Notes under the pieces: generated by a model | What the model was told of the DNA's origin: nothing | Databases searched by the model: none | Seen by the model: only the letters and a program-made list of their open reading frames with translations | In this document: positions 24,840 to 36,393 of the stretch, piece after piece | Numbering within the stretch: position 1 is the first letter of the stretch | How the letters are laid out: the number at the start of each line of letters is the position of its first letter | Translations under genes and position numbers: made by a program | Assembly (NCBI RefSeq): GCF_051020985.1 | Contig: NW_027475143.1 | Location: 1,860,001 to 1,924,000 of the forward strand | From: Nomia melanderi | Taxonomy: Eukaryota > Arthropoda > Insecta > Hymenoptera > Halictidae | Length of the DNA stretch: 64,000 nt | Reading direction: 5' to 3'

Positions 24840-26916
24840 GAAAATCCAATATATATCTGGTGATATCTCGGGTGCTATTACAGATAGCTTAATAAATCAA
24901 AGTGCATTGTCTGTAGGAGGCCCAGGCGAATGAATCTGTGGAGCGGTAACGACCTCGGAACACCAGGGACCGAGAAAACCACCGCCTCATGGGGCCGGAC
25001 ACTCAGGGTCAGTGAAAAATACAATATATATGTGGTGATATCTCGGGTGCTATTACAGATAGCGCAATAAATCAAAGTGCATTATCTGTAGGAGACCCTG
25101 GCGCATGAATCTGTGCAGCGGGAACGACCTCGGAACACCAGGGACCGAGAAAACCACCGTCTCATGGGGCCGGACACTCAGGGTCAGTGAAAAATCCAAT
25201 ATATATGTGGTGATATCTCGGGTGCTATTACAGATAGCGCAATAAATCAAAGTGAATTATCTGCAGTAGGCCCTGGCGCATGAATCTGTGCAGCGGGAAC
25301 GACCTCGGACCACCAGGGGCCGAGAAAACTACCGTCTCATGGGGCCGGTCACTCAGGGTCAGTGAAAAATGCAATATATATCTGCTGATATCTCGGGTGC
25401 TATTAGAGATAGCGCAATGAACCAAAGTGAATTATCTGCAGGAGGCCCTGGCGCATGAATCTGCGCAGCGGGAACGACCTCGGACCACCAGGGGCCTAGA
25501 AGACGACCGTCTCATGGGGCCGGACACTCAGGGTCAGGGAAAAATCCAATATATATCTGGTGATATCTCGGGTGCTATTACAGATATCGCAATAAACCAA
25601 AGTGCACTGTCTGTAGGAGGCCCTGGCGCATGAATCTGGGCAGCGGGAACGACCTCGGACCACCAGGGGCCGAGAAAACCACCGTCTCATGGGTCCGGAC
25701 ACTCAGGGTCATGGGAAAATCCAATATATATCTGGTGATATCTCGGGTGCTATTATAGATAGCGCAATAAACCAAAGTGAATTATCTGAAGGAGGCCCTG
25801 GCGCATGCATCTGTGCAGCGGGAACGACCTCGGACCACCAGGGGCCAAGAAAACCACAGTCTCATGGGGCCGGACACTCAGGGTCAGGGAAAAATCCAAT
25901 ATATATCTGGTGATATCTTGGGTGCTATTACAGATAGCGCAATAAATCAAAGTGCATTGTCTGCAGGAGGCCCTGGCGCAAGAATCTGTGCAGCGGGAAC
26001 GACCTCGGACCACCAGGGGCCGAGACAACAACCGTCTCATGGGGCCGGACACTCAGGGTCAGGGAAAAATCCAATATATATCTGGTGATATCTTGGGTGC
26101 TATTAGAGATAGCGCAATAAACCAAAGTGAGTTATCTGCAGGAGGCACTGGCGCCTGAAGCTGGGCAGCGGGAACGACCTCGGACCACCAGAGTCCGAGA
26201 AAAACACCGTCTCATGGGGCCGCACACTCAGGGTCAGTGAAAAATCCAATATATATCTGGTGATATCTCGGGTGCTATTACAGATAGCGCAATAAGTCAA
26301 AGTGCATTGTCTGTAGGAGGACCTGGCGCATGAATCTGTGAAGCGGCAACGACCTCGGACCACCAGGGGCCGAGAAAACCACAGTCTCATGGGGCCGGAC
26401 ACTCAGGGTCAGTGGAAAATCCAGTTTATATCTGGTGATATCTCGGGTGCTATTAGAGATAGCGCAATAAACCAAAGTGAATTCTCTGCAGGAGGCCCTG
26501 GCGCATGAATCTGTGCAGCGGGAACGACCTCGGACCACCAGGGGCCGAAAAAACCACAGTCTCATGGGGCCGGACACTCAGGGTCAGGGGAAAATCCAGT
26601 ATATATCTGTTGATATCTCGGGTGCTATTAGAGATAGCGCAATAAACCAAAGTGAATTATCTGCAGGAGGCCCTGGCGCATGAATCAGTGCAACGGTAAC
26701 GACCTCGGACCACCAGGGGTCGAAAAAACGACAGTCTCATGGGGCCGGACACTCAGGGTCAGGGAAAAATCCAATATATATCTGGTGATATCTCGGGTGC
26801 TATTACAGATAGCGCAATAAATGAATGTGCATTGTCTGTAGGAGGCCCTGGCGCATGAATCTGTGCAGCGGGAACGACCTCGGACCACCAGGGGCCGAGA
26901 AAACCACAGTCTCATG

Positions 26917-26923
26917 GGGCGGA
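26917..26923 (+). repeat. 174-bp monomer: 1-bp deletion (GGGGCGG)
   Basis: GGGGCGGAC replaces GGGGCCGGAC. The same deletion is found at about 40920, 41970, 43719 and 51242. These five units mark a lineage of related segments in Region II. Confidence 0.95.
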
Positions 26924-27109
26924 CACTCAGGGTCAGGGGAAAATCCAATATATATCTGGTGATATCTCGGGTGCTATTAAAGATAGCGCAATAAGCCAAA
27001 GGGAATTATCTGCTGGAGGCCCTGGCGCATGTATCTGTGCAGCGGGAACGACCTAGGACCACCAGGGGCCGAGAAAACCACCGTCTCATGGGGCCGGACA
27101 CTCAGGGTA

Positions 27110-28131
27110 AGGGAAAAATCCAATATATATCTGGTGATATCTCGGGTGCTATTAGAGATAGCGCAATAAACCAATGTGACTCATCTGCAGGAGGCCCTGG
27201 CGCCTGAAGCTGTGCAGCGCGAACGACCTCGGACCACCAGGGGCCGAGAAAACCACCGTCTCATGGGACCGGACACTCTGGGTCAGCGAAAAATCCAATA
27301 TATATGTGGTGATATCTCGGGTGCTATTACAGATAGCGCAATAAATCAAAGTGCATTGTCTGTAGGAGGCCCTGGCGCATGAATCTGTGCAGCGGGAACG
27401 ACCTCGGACCACCAGGGGCCGATAAAACTACAGTCTCATGCGGCCGGACACTCAGGGTCTGGGGAAAATCCAATATATATCTGGTGATATCTCCGGTCCT
27501 ATTACAGATAGCGAAATAAATCAAAGTGCATTGTCTGTAGGAGGCCCTGGCGCCTGAATGTGTGCAGCGGGAACGACCTCGGACCACCAGAGGCCGAGGA
27601 AACCACAGTCTCATGGGGCCGGACACTCAGGGTCAGGGAAAAATCCAATATATATCTGGTGATATCTTGGGTGCTATTAGATATGGCGCAATAAACCAAA
27701 GTGAATTATCTGCAGGTGGCCCTGGCGCATGAATCTGTGCAACGGGAACGACCTCGGACCACCAGGGGCCGAAAAATCCACAGTCTCATGGGGCCGGACA
27801 CTCAGGGTCAGGGAAAAATCCAATATATATCTGGTGATATCTTGGGTGCTATTAGAGATAACGTAATAAACCAAAGTGAATTATCTGCAGGAGGCCCTGG
27901 CGCAAGAATCTGTGCAGCGGGAACGACGTCGGACCACCAGGGGCCGAGACAACAACCGTCTCATGGGGCCGGACACTCAGGGTCAGGGAAAAATCCAATA
28001 TATATCTGATGATATCTTGGGTGCTATTAGAGATAGCGCAATAAACCAAAGTGAGTTATCTGCAGGAGGCCCTGGCGCCTGAAGCTGTGCAGCGGGAACG
28101 ACCTCGGACCACCAGGGGCCGAGAAAACCAC
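27110..28131 (+). repeat. Duplicated block D4, first of three copies
   Basis: 1022 bp matching 44086-45107 (offset 16976, 97 monomers plus 1). Most of it recurs a third time near 48286-49307. It is marked by ATGTGACTCATCTGC, CACTCTGGGTCAGCG, CTCCGGTCCTATTACAG, GCCTGAATGTGTGC and TTAGATATGGCGC in that order. It ends where a Region I-like segment begins (CCACCGACGCATGG). Confidence 0.9.
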
Positions 28132-28849
28132 CGACGCATGGGGCCGGGCACTCAGGGTCAGGGAAAAATCCAATATATATCTGGTGATATCTCGGGTTCT
28201 ATTACAGATAGCGCGATAAATCAAAGTGCATTGTCTGTAGGAGGCCCTGGCGCGTGAATCTGTGCAGCGGGAACGACCTCGGACCACCAGGGGCCGAGAA
28301 AACCACAGTCTCATGGGGCCGGACACTCAGGGTCAGGGGAAAATCCAATATATATCTGGTGATATCTCGGGTGCTATTAGAGATAGCGCAATAAATCAAA
28401 GTGAATTATCTGCAGGACGCCCTGGCGCATGAATCTGTGCAGCGGGAACGACCTCGGACCACCAGGGGCCGGGACAACAACCGTCTCATGGGGCCGGACA
28501 CTCAGGGTCAGGGAAAAATCCCAAATATTTCTGGTGATATCTCGGGTTATATTACAGATAGAACAATAAATCAGAGTGCATTGTCTGTAGGAGGCCCTGG
28601 CGCATGAATCTGTGCAGCGGGAACGACCTGGGACCACCAGGGGCCGAGAAAACCACCGACACATGGGGCCGGACACTCAGGGTCAGGGAAATATCCAATA
28701 TATATCGGGTGATATCTCGGGTGCTAGTAGAGATAGCGCAATAAACCAAAGTGAATTATCTGCAGGAGGCCCTGGCGCATGAATCTGTGCAGCGGGAACG
28801 ACCTCGAACCACCAGGGGCCGAGAAAACCACCGTCTCATGGGGCCGGAC
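28107..28849 (+). repeat. Region I-like patch P1 inside Region II
   Basis: 743 bp matching 11306-12048 at an offset of 16801 bp (96 monomers plus 1). It carries Region I variants ACCGACGCATGG, TCGGGTTCTATTACAG, GGGACAACAACC, ATCCCAAATATTTC and GTGCTAGTAGAG. Flanking sequence on the left is D4. After 28849 it continues as a mosaic of Region I and II monomers. Confidence 0.9.
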
Positions 28850-31256
28850 CCTCAGGGTCAGGGAAAAATCCAATATATATCTGGTGATATCTCGGGTGCT
28901 ATTACAGATAGCCCAAGAAATCAAAGTGCATTGTCTGTATTAGGCCCCGGTGCATGAATCTGTGCAGCGGGAACGACCTCGGACCACCAGGGGCCGAGAA
29001 AACCACCGTCTCATGGGGCCGGACACTCAGGGTCAGGGAAAAATCCAATATATATCTGGTGATATCGCGGGTGCTATTACAGATAGCGCAATAAATCAGA
29101 GTGCATTGTCTGTAGGAGGCCCTGGCGCATGAATCTGGCCAGCGGGAACGACCTCGGACCACCAGGGGCCGAGAAAACCACAGTCTCATGGGGCCGGACA
29201 CTCAGGGTCAGGGGAAAATCCAATATATATCTGGTGATATCTCGGGTGCTATTTGAGATAGCGCAATAAATCAAAGTGCATTGTCTGTAGGAGGCCCAGG
29301 CGCATGAATCTGGCCAGCGGGAACGACCTCGGACCACCAGGGGCCGAGAAAACCACAGTCTCATGGGGCCGGACACTCAGGGTCAGGGGAAAATCCAATA
29401 TATATCTGGTGATATCTCGGGTGCTATTACAGATAGCGCAATAAATCAAAGTGCATTGTCTGTAGGAGGCCCTGGCGCCTGAATGTGTGCAGCGGGAACG
29501 ACCTCGGACCACCAGAGGCCGAGGAAACCACAGTCTCATGGGGCCGGACACTCAGGGTCAGGGAAAAATCCAATATATATCTGGTGATATCTTGGGTGCT
29601 ATTAGATATGGCGCAATAAACCAAAGTGAATTATCTGCAGGAGGCCCTGGCGCATGAATCTGTGCAGCGGGAACGACCTCGAACCACCAGGGCCCGAGAA
29701 AACCACCGTCTCATGGGGCCGGACTGTCAGGGTCAGGGAAAAATCCAATATATTTCTGGTGATATCTCGGGTGCTATTACAGATAGCCCAAGAAATCAAA
29801 GTGCATTGTCTGCATTAGGCCCCGGTGCATGAATCTGTGCAGCGCGAACGACCTCGGACCACCAGGGGCCGAGAAAACCACCGTCTCATGGGGCCGGACA
29901 CTCAGGGTCAGGGAAAAATCCAATATATATCTGGTGATATCTCGGGTGCTATTACAGATAGCGCAATAAATCAAAGTGCATTGTCTGCAGGAGGCCCTAG
30001 CGCATGAATCTGGCCAGCGGGAACGACCTCGGACCACCAGGGGCCGAGAAAACCACCGTCTCATGGGGCCGGACACTCAGGGTCAGGGGAAAATCCAATA
30101 TATATCTGGTGATATCTCGGGTGCTATTTGAGATAGCGCAATAAATCAAAGTGCATTGTCTGTAGGAGGCCCAGGCGCATGAATCTGGCCAGCGGGAACG
30201 ACCTCGGACCACCAGGGGCCGAGAAAACCACACTCTCATGGGGCCGGACACTCAGGGTCAGGGGAAAATCCAATATATATCTGGTGATATCTCGGGTGCT
30301 ATTACAGATAGCGCAATAAATCAAAGTGCATTGTCTGTAGGAGGCCCTGGCGCCTGAATGTGTGCAGCGGGAACGACCTCGGACCACCAGAGGCCGAGGA
30401 AACCACAGTCTCATGGGGCCGGACACTCAGGGTCAGGGAAAAATCCAATATATATCTGGTGATATCTTGGGTGCTATTAGATATGGCGCAATAAACCAAA
30501 GTGAATTATCTGCAGGAGGCCCTGGCGCATGAATCTGTGCAACGGGAACGACCTCGGACCACCAGGGGCCGAAAAATCCACAGTCTCATGGGGCCGGACA
30601 CTCAGGGTCAGGGAAAAATCCAATATATATCTGGTGATATCTTGGGTGCTATTAGAGATAACGTAATAACCCAAAGTGAATTATCTGCAGGAGGCCCTGG
30701 CGCAAGAATCTGTGCAGCGGGAACGACGTCGGACCACCAGGGGCCGAGACAACAACCGTCTCATGGGGCCGGACACTCAGGGTCAGGGAAAAATCCAATA
30801 TATATCTGATGATATCTTGGGTGCTATTAGAGATAGCGCAATAAATCAAAGTGAATTATCTGCAGGACGCCCTGGCGCATGAATCTGTGCAGCGGGAACG
30901 ACCTCGGACCACCAGGGGCCGAGACAACAACCGTCTCATGGGGCCGGACACTCAGGGTCAGGGAAAAATCCAAAATATTTCTGGTGATATCTCGGGTTAT
31001 TTTACAGATAGAACAATAAATCAGAGTGCATTGTCTGTAGGAGGCCCTGGCGCATGAATCTGTGCAGCGGGAACGACCTGGGACCACCAGGGGCCGAGAA
31101 AACCACCGACACCTGGGGCCGGACACTCAGGGTCAGGGAAATATCCAATATATATCGGGTGATATCTCGGGTGCTAGTAGAGATAGCGCAATAAACCAAA
31201 GTGAATTATCTGCAGGAGGCCCTGGCGCATGAATCTGTGCAGCGGGAACGACCTCG

Positions 31257-31329
31257 GACCACCAGGGGCCAAGAAAACCACCGTCTCATGGCGCCGGACA
31301 CTCAGGGTCAGGGAAAAATCCAATATATA
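31257..31329 (+). repeat. Clustered-difference tract (candidate gene conversion)
   Basis: Inside otherwise matching copies of P2, every base difference between 31257 and 31329 and its partner 35286-35358 is concentrated in 73 bp. Here the tract reads CTCGGACC, GGGGCCAAG, GGCGCCGGACACTC and ATATATCTGG; the partner reads CTCGAACC, GGGCCCGAG, GGGGCCGGACTGTC and ATATTTCTGG. The tract is identical to monomers at about 19532-19605 and nearly so to 32475-32560, so both versions exist elsewhere in the array. Inference: a short conversion tract; a double crossover is less likely. Confidence 0.75.
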
Positions 31330-31688
31330 TCTGGTGATATCTCGGGTGCTATTACAGATAGCCCAAGAAATCAAAGTGCATTGTCTGCATTAGGCCCCGG
31401 TGCATGAATCTGTGCAGCGCGAACGACCTCGGACCACCAGGGGCCGAGAAAACCACCGTCTCATGGGGCCGGACACTCAGGGTCAGGGAAAAATCCAATA
31501 TATATCTGGTGATATCTCGGGTGCTATTACAGATAGCGCAATAAATCAAAGTGCATTGTCTGCAGGAGGCCCTAGCGCATGAATCTGTGCAGCGCGAACG
31601 ACCTCGGACCACCAGGGGCCGAGAAAACCACCGTCTCATGGGGCCGGACACTCAGGGTCAGGGAAAAATCCAATATATATCTGGTGAT

Positions 31689-31863
31689 ATCTCGGGTGCT
31701 ATTACAGATAGCGCAATAAATCAAAGTGCATTGTCTGTAGGAGGCCCTTGCGAATGATTCTGTGCCGCAGGAACGACCTCGGACCACCAGTGGCCGAGAA
31801 AATTACAGATGTTCGGAATCCGTCACCCAATATCATGTAAAAATCCATCAAATATCTGGTGAT
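31689..31863 (+). repeat. Strongly diverged monomer, copy 1
   Basis: The first two thirds align to the consensus with modest change (CCCTTGCGAATGATTC, GTGCCGCAGG, CCAGTGGCCGAG). From about 31800 to 31850 roughly 40% of bases differ: ATTACAGATGTTCGG and AATCCGTCACCCAATATCAT replace the usual CCACAGTCTCATGG and GGCCGGACACTCAGG. The unit is still exactly 175 bp and returns to consensus at ATCTGGTGAT. Inference: an older or sister subfamily surviving inside a homogenised array, or a patch copied from one. No function can be assigned. Confidence 0.9.
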
Positions 31864-32547
31864 ATCTCGGGTGCTATTAGAGATAGCGCAATAAATCAAA
31901 GTGCATTGTCTGTATGAGGCCCAGGCGAATGAATCTGGCCAGCAGGAACGACCTCCGACCACCAGGGGCCGAGTAAACCACCGTCTCATGGGGCCGGACA
32001 CTCAGGGTCAGGGAAAAATCCAATATATATCTGGTGATATCTCGGGTGCTATTACAGATAGCGCAATAAATCAAAGTGCATTGTCTGTAGGAGGCCCAGG
32101 CGAATAAATCTGGCCAGCTGGAACGACCTCGGACCACCAGGGGCCAAGAAAACCACAGTCTCATGGGGCCGCACACTCAGGTTCAGGGTAAAATCCAATA
32201 TTTATCTGGTGATATCTCGGGTGCTATTACAGATAGCCCAATAAATCAAAGTGCATTGTCGGTAGGAGGCCCTGGCGCATGAATCTGTGCAGCGGGAACG
32301 ACCTCGGACCACCAGGGGCCGGGAAAACCACAGTCTCATGGGGCCGGACACTCAGGGTCAGGGGAAAATCCAATATATATCTGGTGATATCTCGGGTGCT
32401 ATTAGAGATAGCGCAATAAACCAAAGTGAATTATCTGCAGGAGGCCCTGGCGCATGCATCTGTGCAGCGGGAACGACCTCGGACCACCAGGGGCCAAGAA
32501 AACCACCGTCTCATGGCGCCGGACACTCAGGGTCACGGAAAAATCCA

Positions 32548-32557
32548 ATATATATAT
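32548..32557 (+). repeat. 177-bp monomer: extra TA in the TATATA tract
   Basis: CCAATATATATATCTGG has one more TA than the standard CCAATATATATCTGG. This is a likely replication-slippage event, independent of the TATATGTC insertion; I saw it only here. Confidence 0.93.
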
Positions 32558-34001
32558 CTGGTGATATCTCGGGTGCTATTAGAGATAGCGCAATAAATCA
32601 AAGTGCATTGTCTGTAGGAGGCCCAGGCGCATGAATCTGGCCAGCGGGAACGACCTCGGACCACCAGGGGCCGAGAAAACCACAGTCTCATGGGGCCGGA
32701 CACTCAGGGTCAGGGGAAAATCCAATATATATCTGGTGATATCTCGGGTGCTATTTGAGATAGCGCAATAAATCAAAGTGCATTGTCTGTAGGAGGCCCA
32801 GGCGCATGAATCTGGCCAGCGGGAACGACCTCGGACCACCAGGGGCCGAGAAAACCACAGTCTCATGGGGCCGGACACTCAGGGTCAGGGGAAAATCCAA
32901 TATATATCTGGTGATATCTCGGGTGCTATTACAGATAGCGCAATAAATCAAAGTGCATTGTCTGTAGGAGGCCCTGGCGCCTGAATGTGTGCAGCGGGAA
33001 CGACCTCGGACCACCAGAGGCCGAGGAAACCACAGTCTCATGGGGCCGGACACTCAGGGTCAGGGAAAAATCCAATATATATCTGGTGATATCTTGGGTG
33101 CTATTAGATATGGCGCAATAAACCAAAGTGAATTATCTGCAGGAGGCCCTGGCGCATGAATCTGTGCAACGGGAACGACCTCGGACCACCAGGGGCCGAA
33201 AAATCCACAGTCTCATGGGGCCGGACACTCAGGGTCAGGGAAAAATCCAATATATATCTGGTGATATCTTGGGTGCTATTAGAGATAACGTAATAACCCA
33301 AAGTGAATTATCTGCAGGAGGCCCTGGCGCAAGAATCTGTGCAGCGGGAACGACGTCGGACCACCAGGGGCCGAGACAACAACCGTCTCATGGGGCCGGA
33401 CACTCAGGGTCAGGGAAAAATCCAATATATATCTGATGATATCTTGGGTGCTATTAGAGATAGCGCAATAAACCAAAGTGAGTTATCTGCAGGAGGCCCT
33501 GGCGCCTGAAGCTGTGCAGCGGGAACGACCTCGGACCACCAGGGGCCGAGAAAACCACAGTCTCATGGGGCCGGACACTCAGGGTCAGGGGAAAATCCAA
33601 TATATATCTGGTGATATCTCGGGTGCTATTACAGATAGCTTAATAAATCAAAGTGCATTGTCTGTAGGAGGCCCAGGCGAATGAATCTGTGGAGCGGTAA
33701 CGACCTCGGAACACCAGGGACCGAGAAAACCACCGCCTCATGGGGCCGGACACTCAGGGTCAGTGAAAAATCCAATATATATGTGGTGATATCTCGGGTG
33801 CTATTACAGATAGCGCAATAAATCAAAGTGCATTATCTGTAGGAGACCCTGGCGCATGAATCTGTGCAGCGGGAACGACCACGGAACACCAGGGACCGAG
33901 AAAACCACCGTCTCATGGGGCCGGACACTCAGGGTCAGTGAAAAATCCAATATATATGTGGTGATATCTCGGGTGCTATTACAGATAGCGCAATAAATCA
34001 A

Positions 34002-35231
34002 AGTGCATTGTCTGTAGGAGGCCCTGGCGCATGAATCTGTGTAGCGGGAACGACCTCGGACCACCAGAGGCCGAGAAAACCACAGTCTCATGGGGCCGGA
34101 CGCTCAGGGTCAGGGGAAAATCCAATATATATCTGGTGATATCTCGGGTGCTATTAGAGATAGCGCAATAAACCAAAGTGAATTATCTGCAGGAGGCCCT
34201 GGCGCATGAATCTGTGCAGCGGGAACGAACTCGGACAACCAGGGGCCGAGAAAACCACAGTCTCATGTGGCCGGACACTCAGGGTCAGGGAAAAATCCAA
34301 TATATATCTGGTGATATCTCGGGTGCTATTAGAAATAGCGCAATAAATCAAAGTGCATTGTCCGTATTAGGCCCCGGCGCATGAATCTGTGCAGCGGGAA
34401 CGACCTCGGACCACCAGGGGCCGAGAAAACCACCGTCTCATGGGGCCGGACAGTCAGGGTCAGGGAAAAATCCAATATATTTCTGGTGATATCTCGGGTG
34501 CTATTATAGATAGCCCAAGAAATCAAAGTGCATTGTCTGCATTAGGCCCCGGTGCATGAATCTGTGCAGCGCGAACGACCTCGGACCAGCAGGGGCCGAG
34601 AAAACCACCGTCTCATGGGGCCGGACACTCAGGGTCAGGGAAAAATCCAATATATATGTCTGGTGATATCTCGGGTTCTATTACAGATAGCGCGATAAAT
34701 CAAAGTGCATTGTCTGTAGGAGGCCCTGGCGCGTGAATCTGTGCAGCGGGAACGACCTCGGACCACCAGGGGCCGAGAAAACCACAGTCTCATGGGGCCG
34801 GACACTCATGGTCAGGGGAAAATCCAATATATATCTGGTGATATCTCGGGTGCTATTAGAGATAGCGCAATAAATCAAAGTGAATTATCTGCAGGTCGCC
34901 CTGGCGCATGAATCTGTGCAGCGGGAACGACCTCGGACCACCAGGGGCCGAGACAACAACCGTCTCATGGGGCCGGACACTCAGGGTCAGGGAAAAATCC
35001 AAAATATTTCTGGTGATATCTCGGGTTATTTTACAGATAGAACAATAAATCAGAGTGCATTGTCTGTAGGAGGCCCTGGCGCATGAATCTGTGCAGCGGG
35101 AACGACCTGGGACCACCAGGGGCCGAGAAAACCACCGACACCTGGGGCCGGACACTCAGGGTCAGGGAAATATCCAATATATATCGGGTGATATCTCGGG
35201 TGCTAGTAGAGATAGCGCAATAAACCAAAGT
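34002..35231 (+). repeat. Region I-like patch P3 inside Region II
   Basis: 1230 bp matching 17549-18778 (offset 16453) and therefore also 7222-8451. It includes the rare 2-bp insertion at 34658, GAACTCGGACAACC, GTCCGTATTAGG and GACCAGCAGG. This is a long-range copy of part of block D1. The bounding differences are at 34001 (A here, G at 17548) and 35232 (G here, C at 18779). Confidence 0.92.
34658..34659 (+). repeat. 177-bp monomer: 2-bp insertion (copy in Region II)
   Basis: Same insertion as at 7878 and 18205, inside the Region I-like patch 34002-35231. It is strong evidence that the patch was copied from block D1. Confidence 0.95.
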
Positions 35232-36091
35232 GAATTATCTGCAGGAGGCCCTGGCGCATGAATCTGTGCAGCGGGAACGACCTCGAACCACCAGGGCCCG
35301 AGAAAACCACCGTCTCATGGGGCCGGACTGTCAGGGTCAGGGAAAAATCCAATATATTTCTGGTGATATCTCGGGTGCTATTACAGATAGCCCAAGAAAT
35401 CAAAGTGCATTGTCTGCATTAGGCCCCGGTGCATGAATCTGTGCAGCGCGAACGACCTCGGACCACCAGGGGCCGAGAAAACCACCGTCTCATGGGGCCG
35501 GACACTCAGGGTCAGGGAAAAATCCAATATATATCTGGTGATATCTCGGGTGCTATTACAGATAGCGCAATAAATCAAAGTGCATTGTCTGCAGGAGGCC
35601 CTAGCGCATGAATCTGTGCAGCGCGAACGACCTCGGACCACCAGGGGCCGAGAAAACCACCGTCTCATGGGGCCGGACACTCAGGGTCAGGGAAAAATCC
35701 AATATATATCTGGTGATATCTCGGGTGCTATTACAGATAGCGCAATAAATCAAAGTGCATTGTCTGTAGGAGGCCCTTGCGAATGATTCTGTGCCGCAGG
35801 AACGACCTCGGACCACCAGTGGCCGAGAAAATTACAGATGTTCGGAATCCGTCACCCAATATCATGTAAAAATCCATCAAATATCTGGTGATATCTCGGG
35901 TGCTATTAGAGATAGCGCAATAAATCAAAGTGCATTGTCTGTAGGAGGCCCAGGCGAATGAATCTGGCCAGCAGGAACGACCTCCGACCACCAGGGGCCG
36001 AGTAAACCACCGTCTCATGGGGCCGGACAGTCAAGGTCAGGGAAAAATCCAATATATATCTGGTGATATCTCGGGTGCTATTACAGATAGC
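34848..36091 (+). repeat. Patch P2, copy 2
   Basis: Partner of 30819-32062; overlaps the Region I-like patch 34002-35231, whose continuation it forms. It ends where CAGATAGCTTAATAAATC replaces CAGATAGCGCAATAAATC at 36092. Confidence 0.88.
35718..35892 (+). repeat. Strongly diverged monomer, copy 2
   Basis: Copy of 31689-31863, identical as far as I can see through the diverged stretch (about 35829-35880). The two copies are 4029 bp apart and arose by duplication of the surrounding segment, not by independent change. I found no third copy in the window. Confidence 0.9.
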
Positions 36092-36393
36092 TTAATAAAT
36101 CAAAGTGCATTGTCTGTAGGAGGCCCAGGCGAATGAATCTGTGTAGCGGTAACGACCTCGGAACACCAGGGACCGAGAAAACCACCGCCTCATGGGGCCG
36201 GACACTCAGGGTCAGTGAAAAATCCAATATATATGTGGTGATATCTCGGGTGCTATTACAGATAGCGCAATAAATCAAAGTGCATTATCTGTAGGAGACC
36301 CTGGCGCATGAATCTGCGCAGCGGGAACGACCTCGGACCACCAGGGGCCTAGAAGACGACCGTCTCATGGGGCCGGACACTCAGGGTCACGGA

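Larger units (their letters stand above)
23180..27078 (+). repeat. Duplicated block D2, left copy
   Basis: 3899 bp matching 37183-41081 at an offset of 14003 bp: 80 monomers plus 3 bases, and those 3 bases are explained by the length variants at 26917, 32548 and 34658. Bounded by differences at 23179 (C against G) and 27079 (C against T). Scattered substitutions separate the copies, for example GACCCCCAGG near 23733 against GACCACCAGG, and ATGAATGTGC at 26821 against ATCAAAGTGC. Confidence 0.92.
30819..32062 (+). repeat. Patch P2, containing the divergent monomer, copy 1
   Basis: Matches 34848-36091 at an offset of 4029 bp, which is 23 monomers plus 4 (two 2-bp insertions between). It carries Region I variants at its left and the strongly diverged monomer at 31689-31863. 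Identity is interrupted only by a block of clustered differences at 31257-31329 and a few single substitutions (TGTATGAGG near 31914). Confidence 0.88.

Noticed and set aside
31790..31825. tRNA-like internal promoter in the diverged monomer (TGGCCGAGAAA resembling an A box, GTTCGGAATCC resembling a B box)
   Set aside because: The two elements are only about 20 bases apart, the B-box-like stretch has an extra G, and the A-box-like part is merely the ordinary GGGGCCGAGAAA of every monomer with one change. No tRNA cloverleaf can be drawn.
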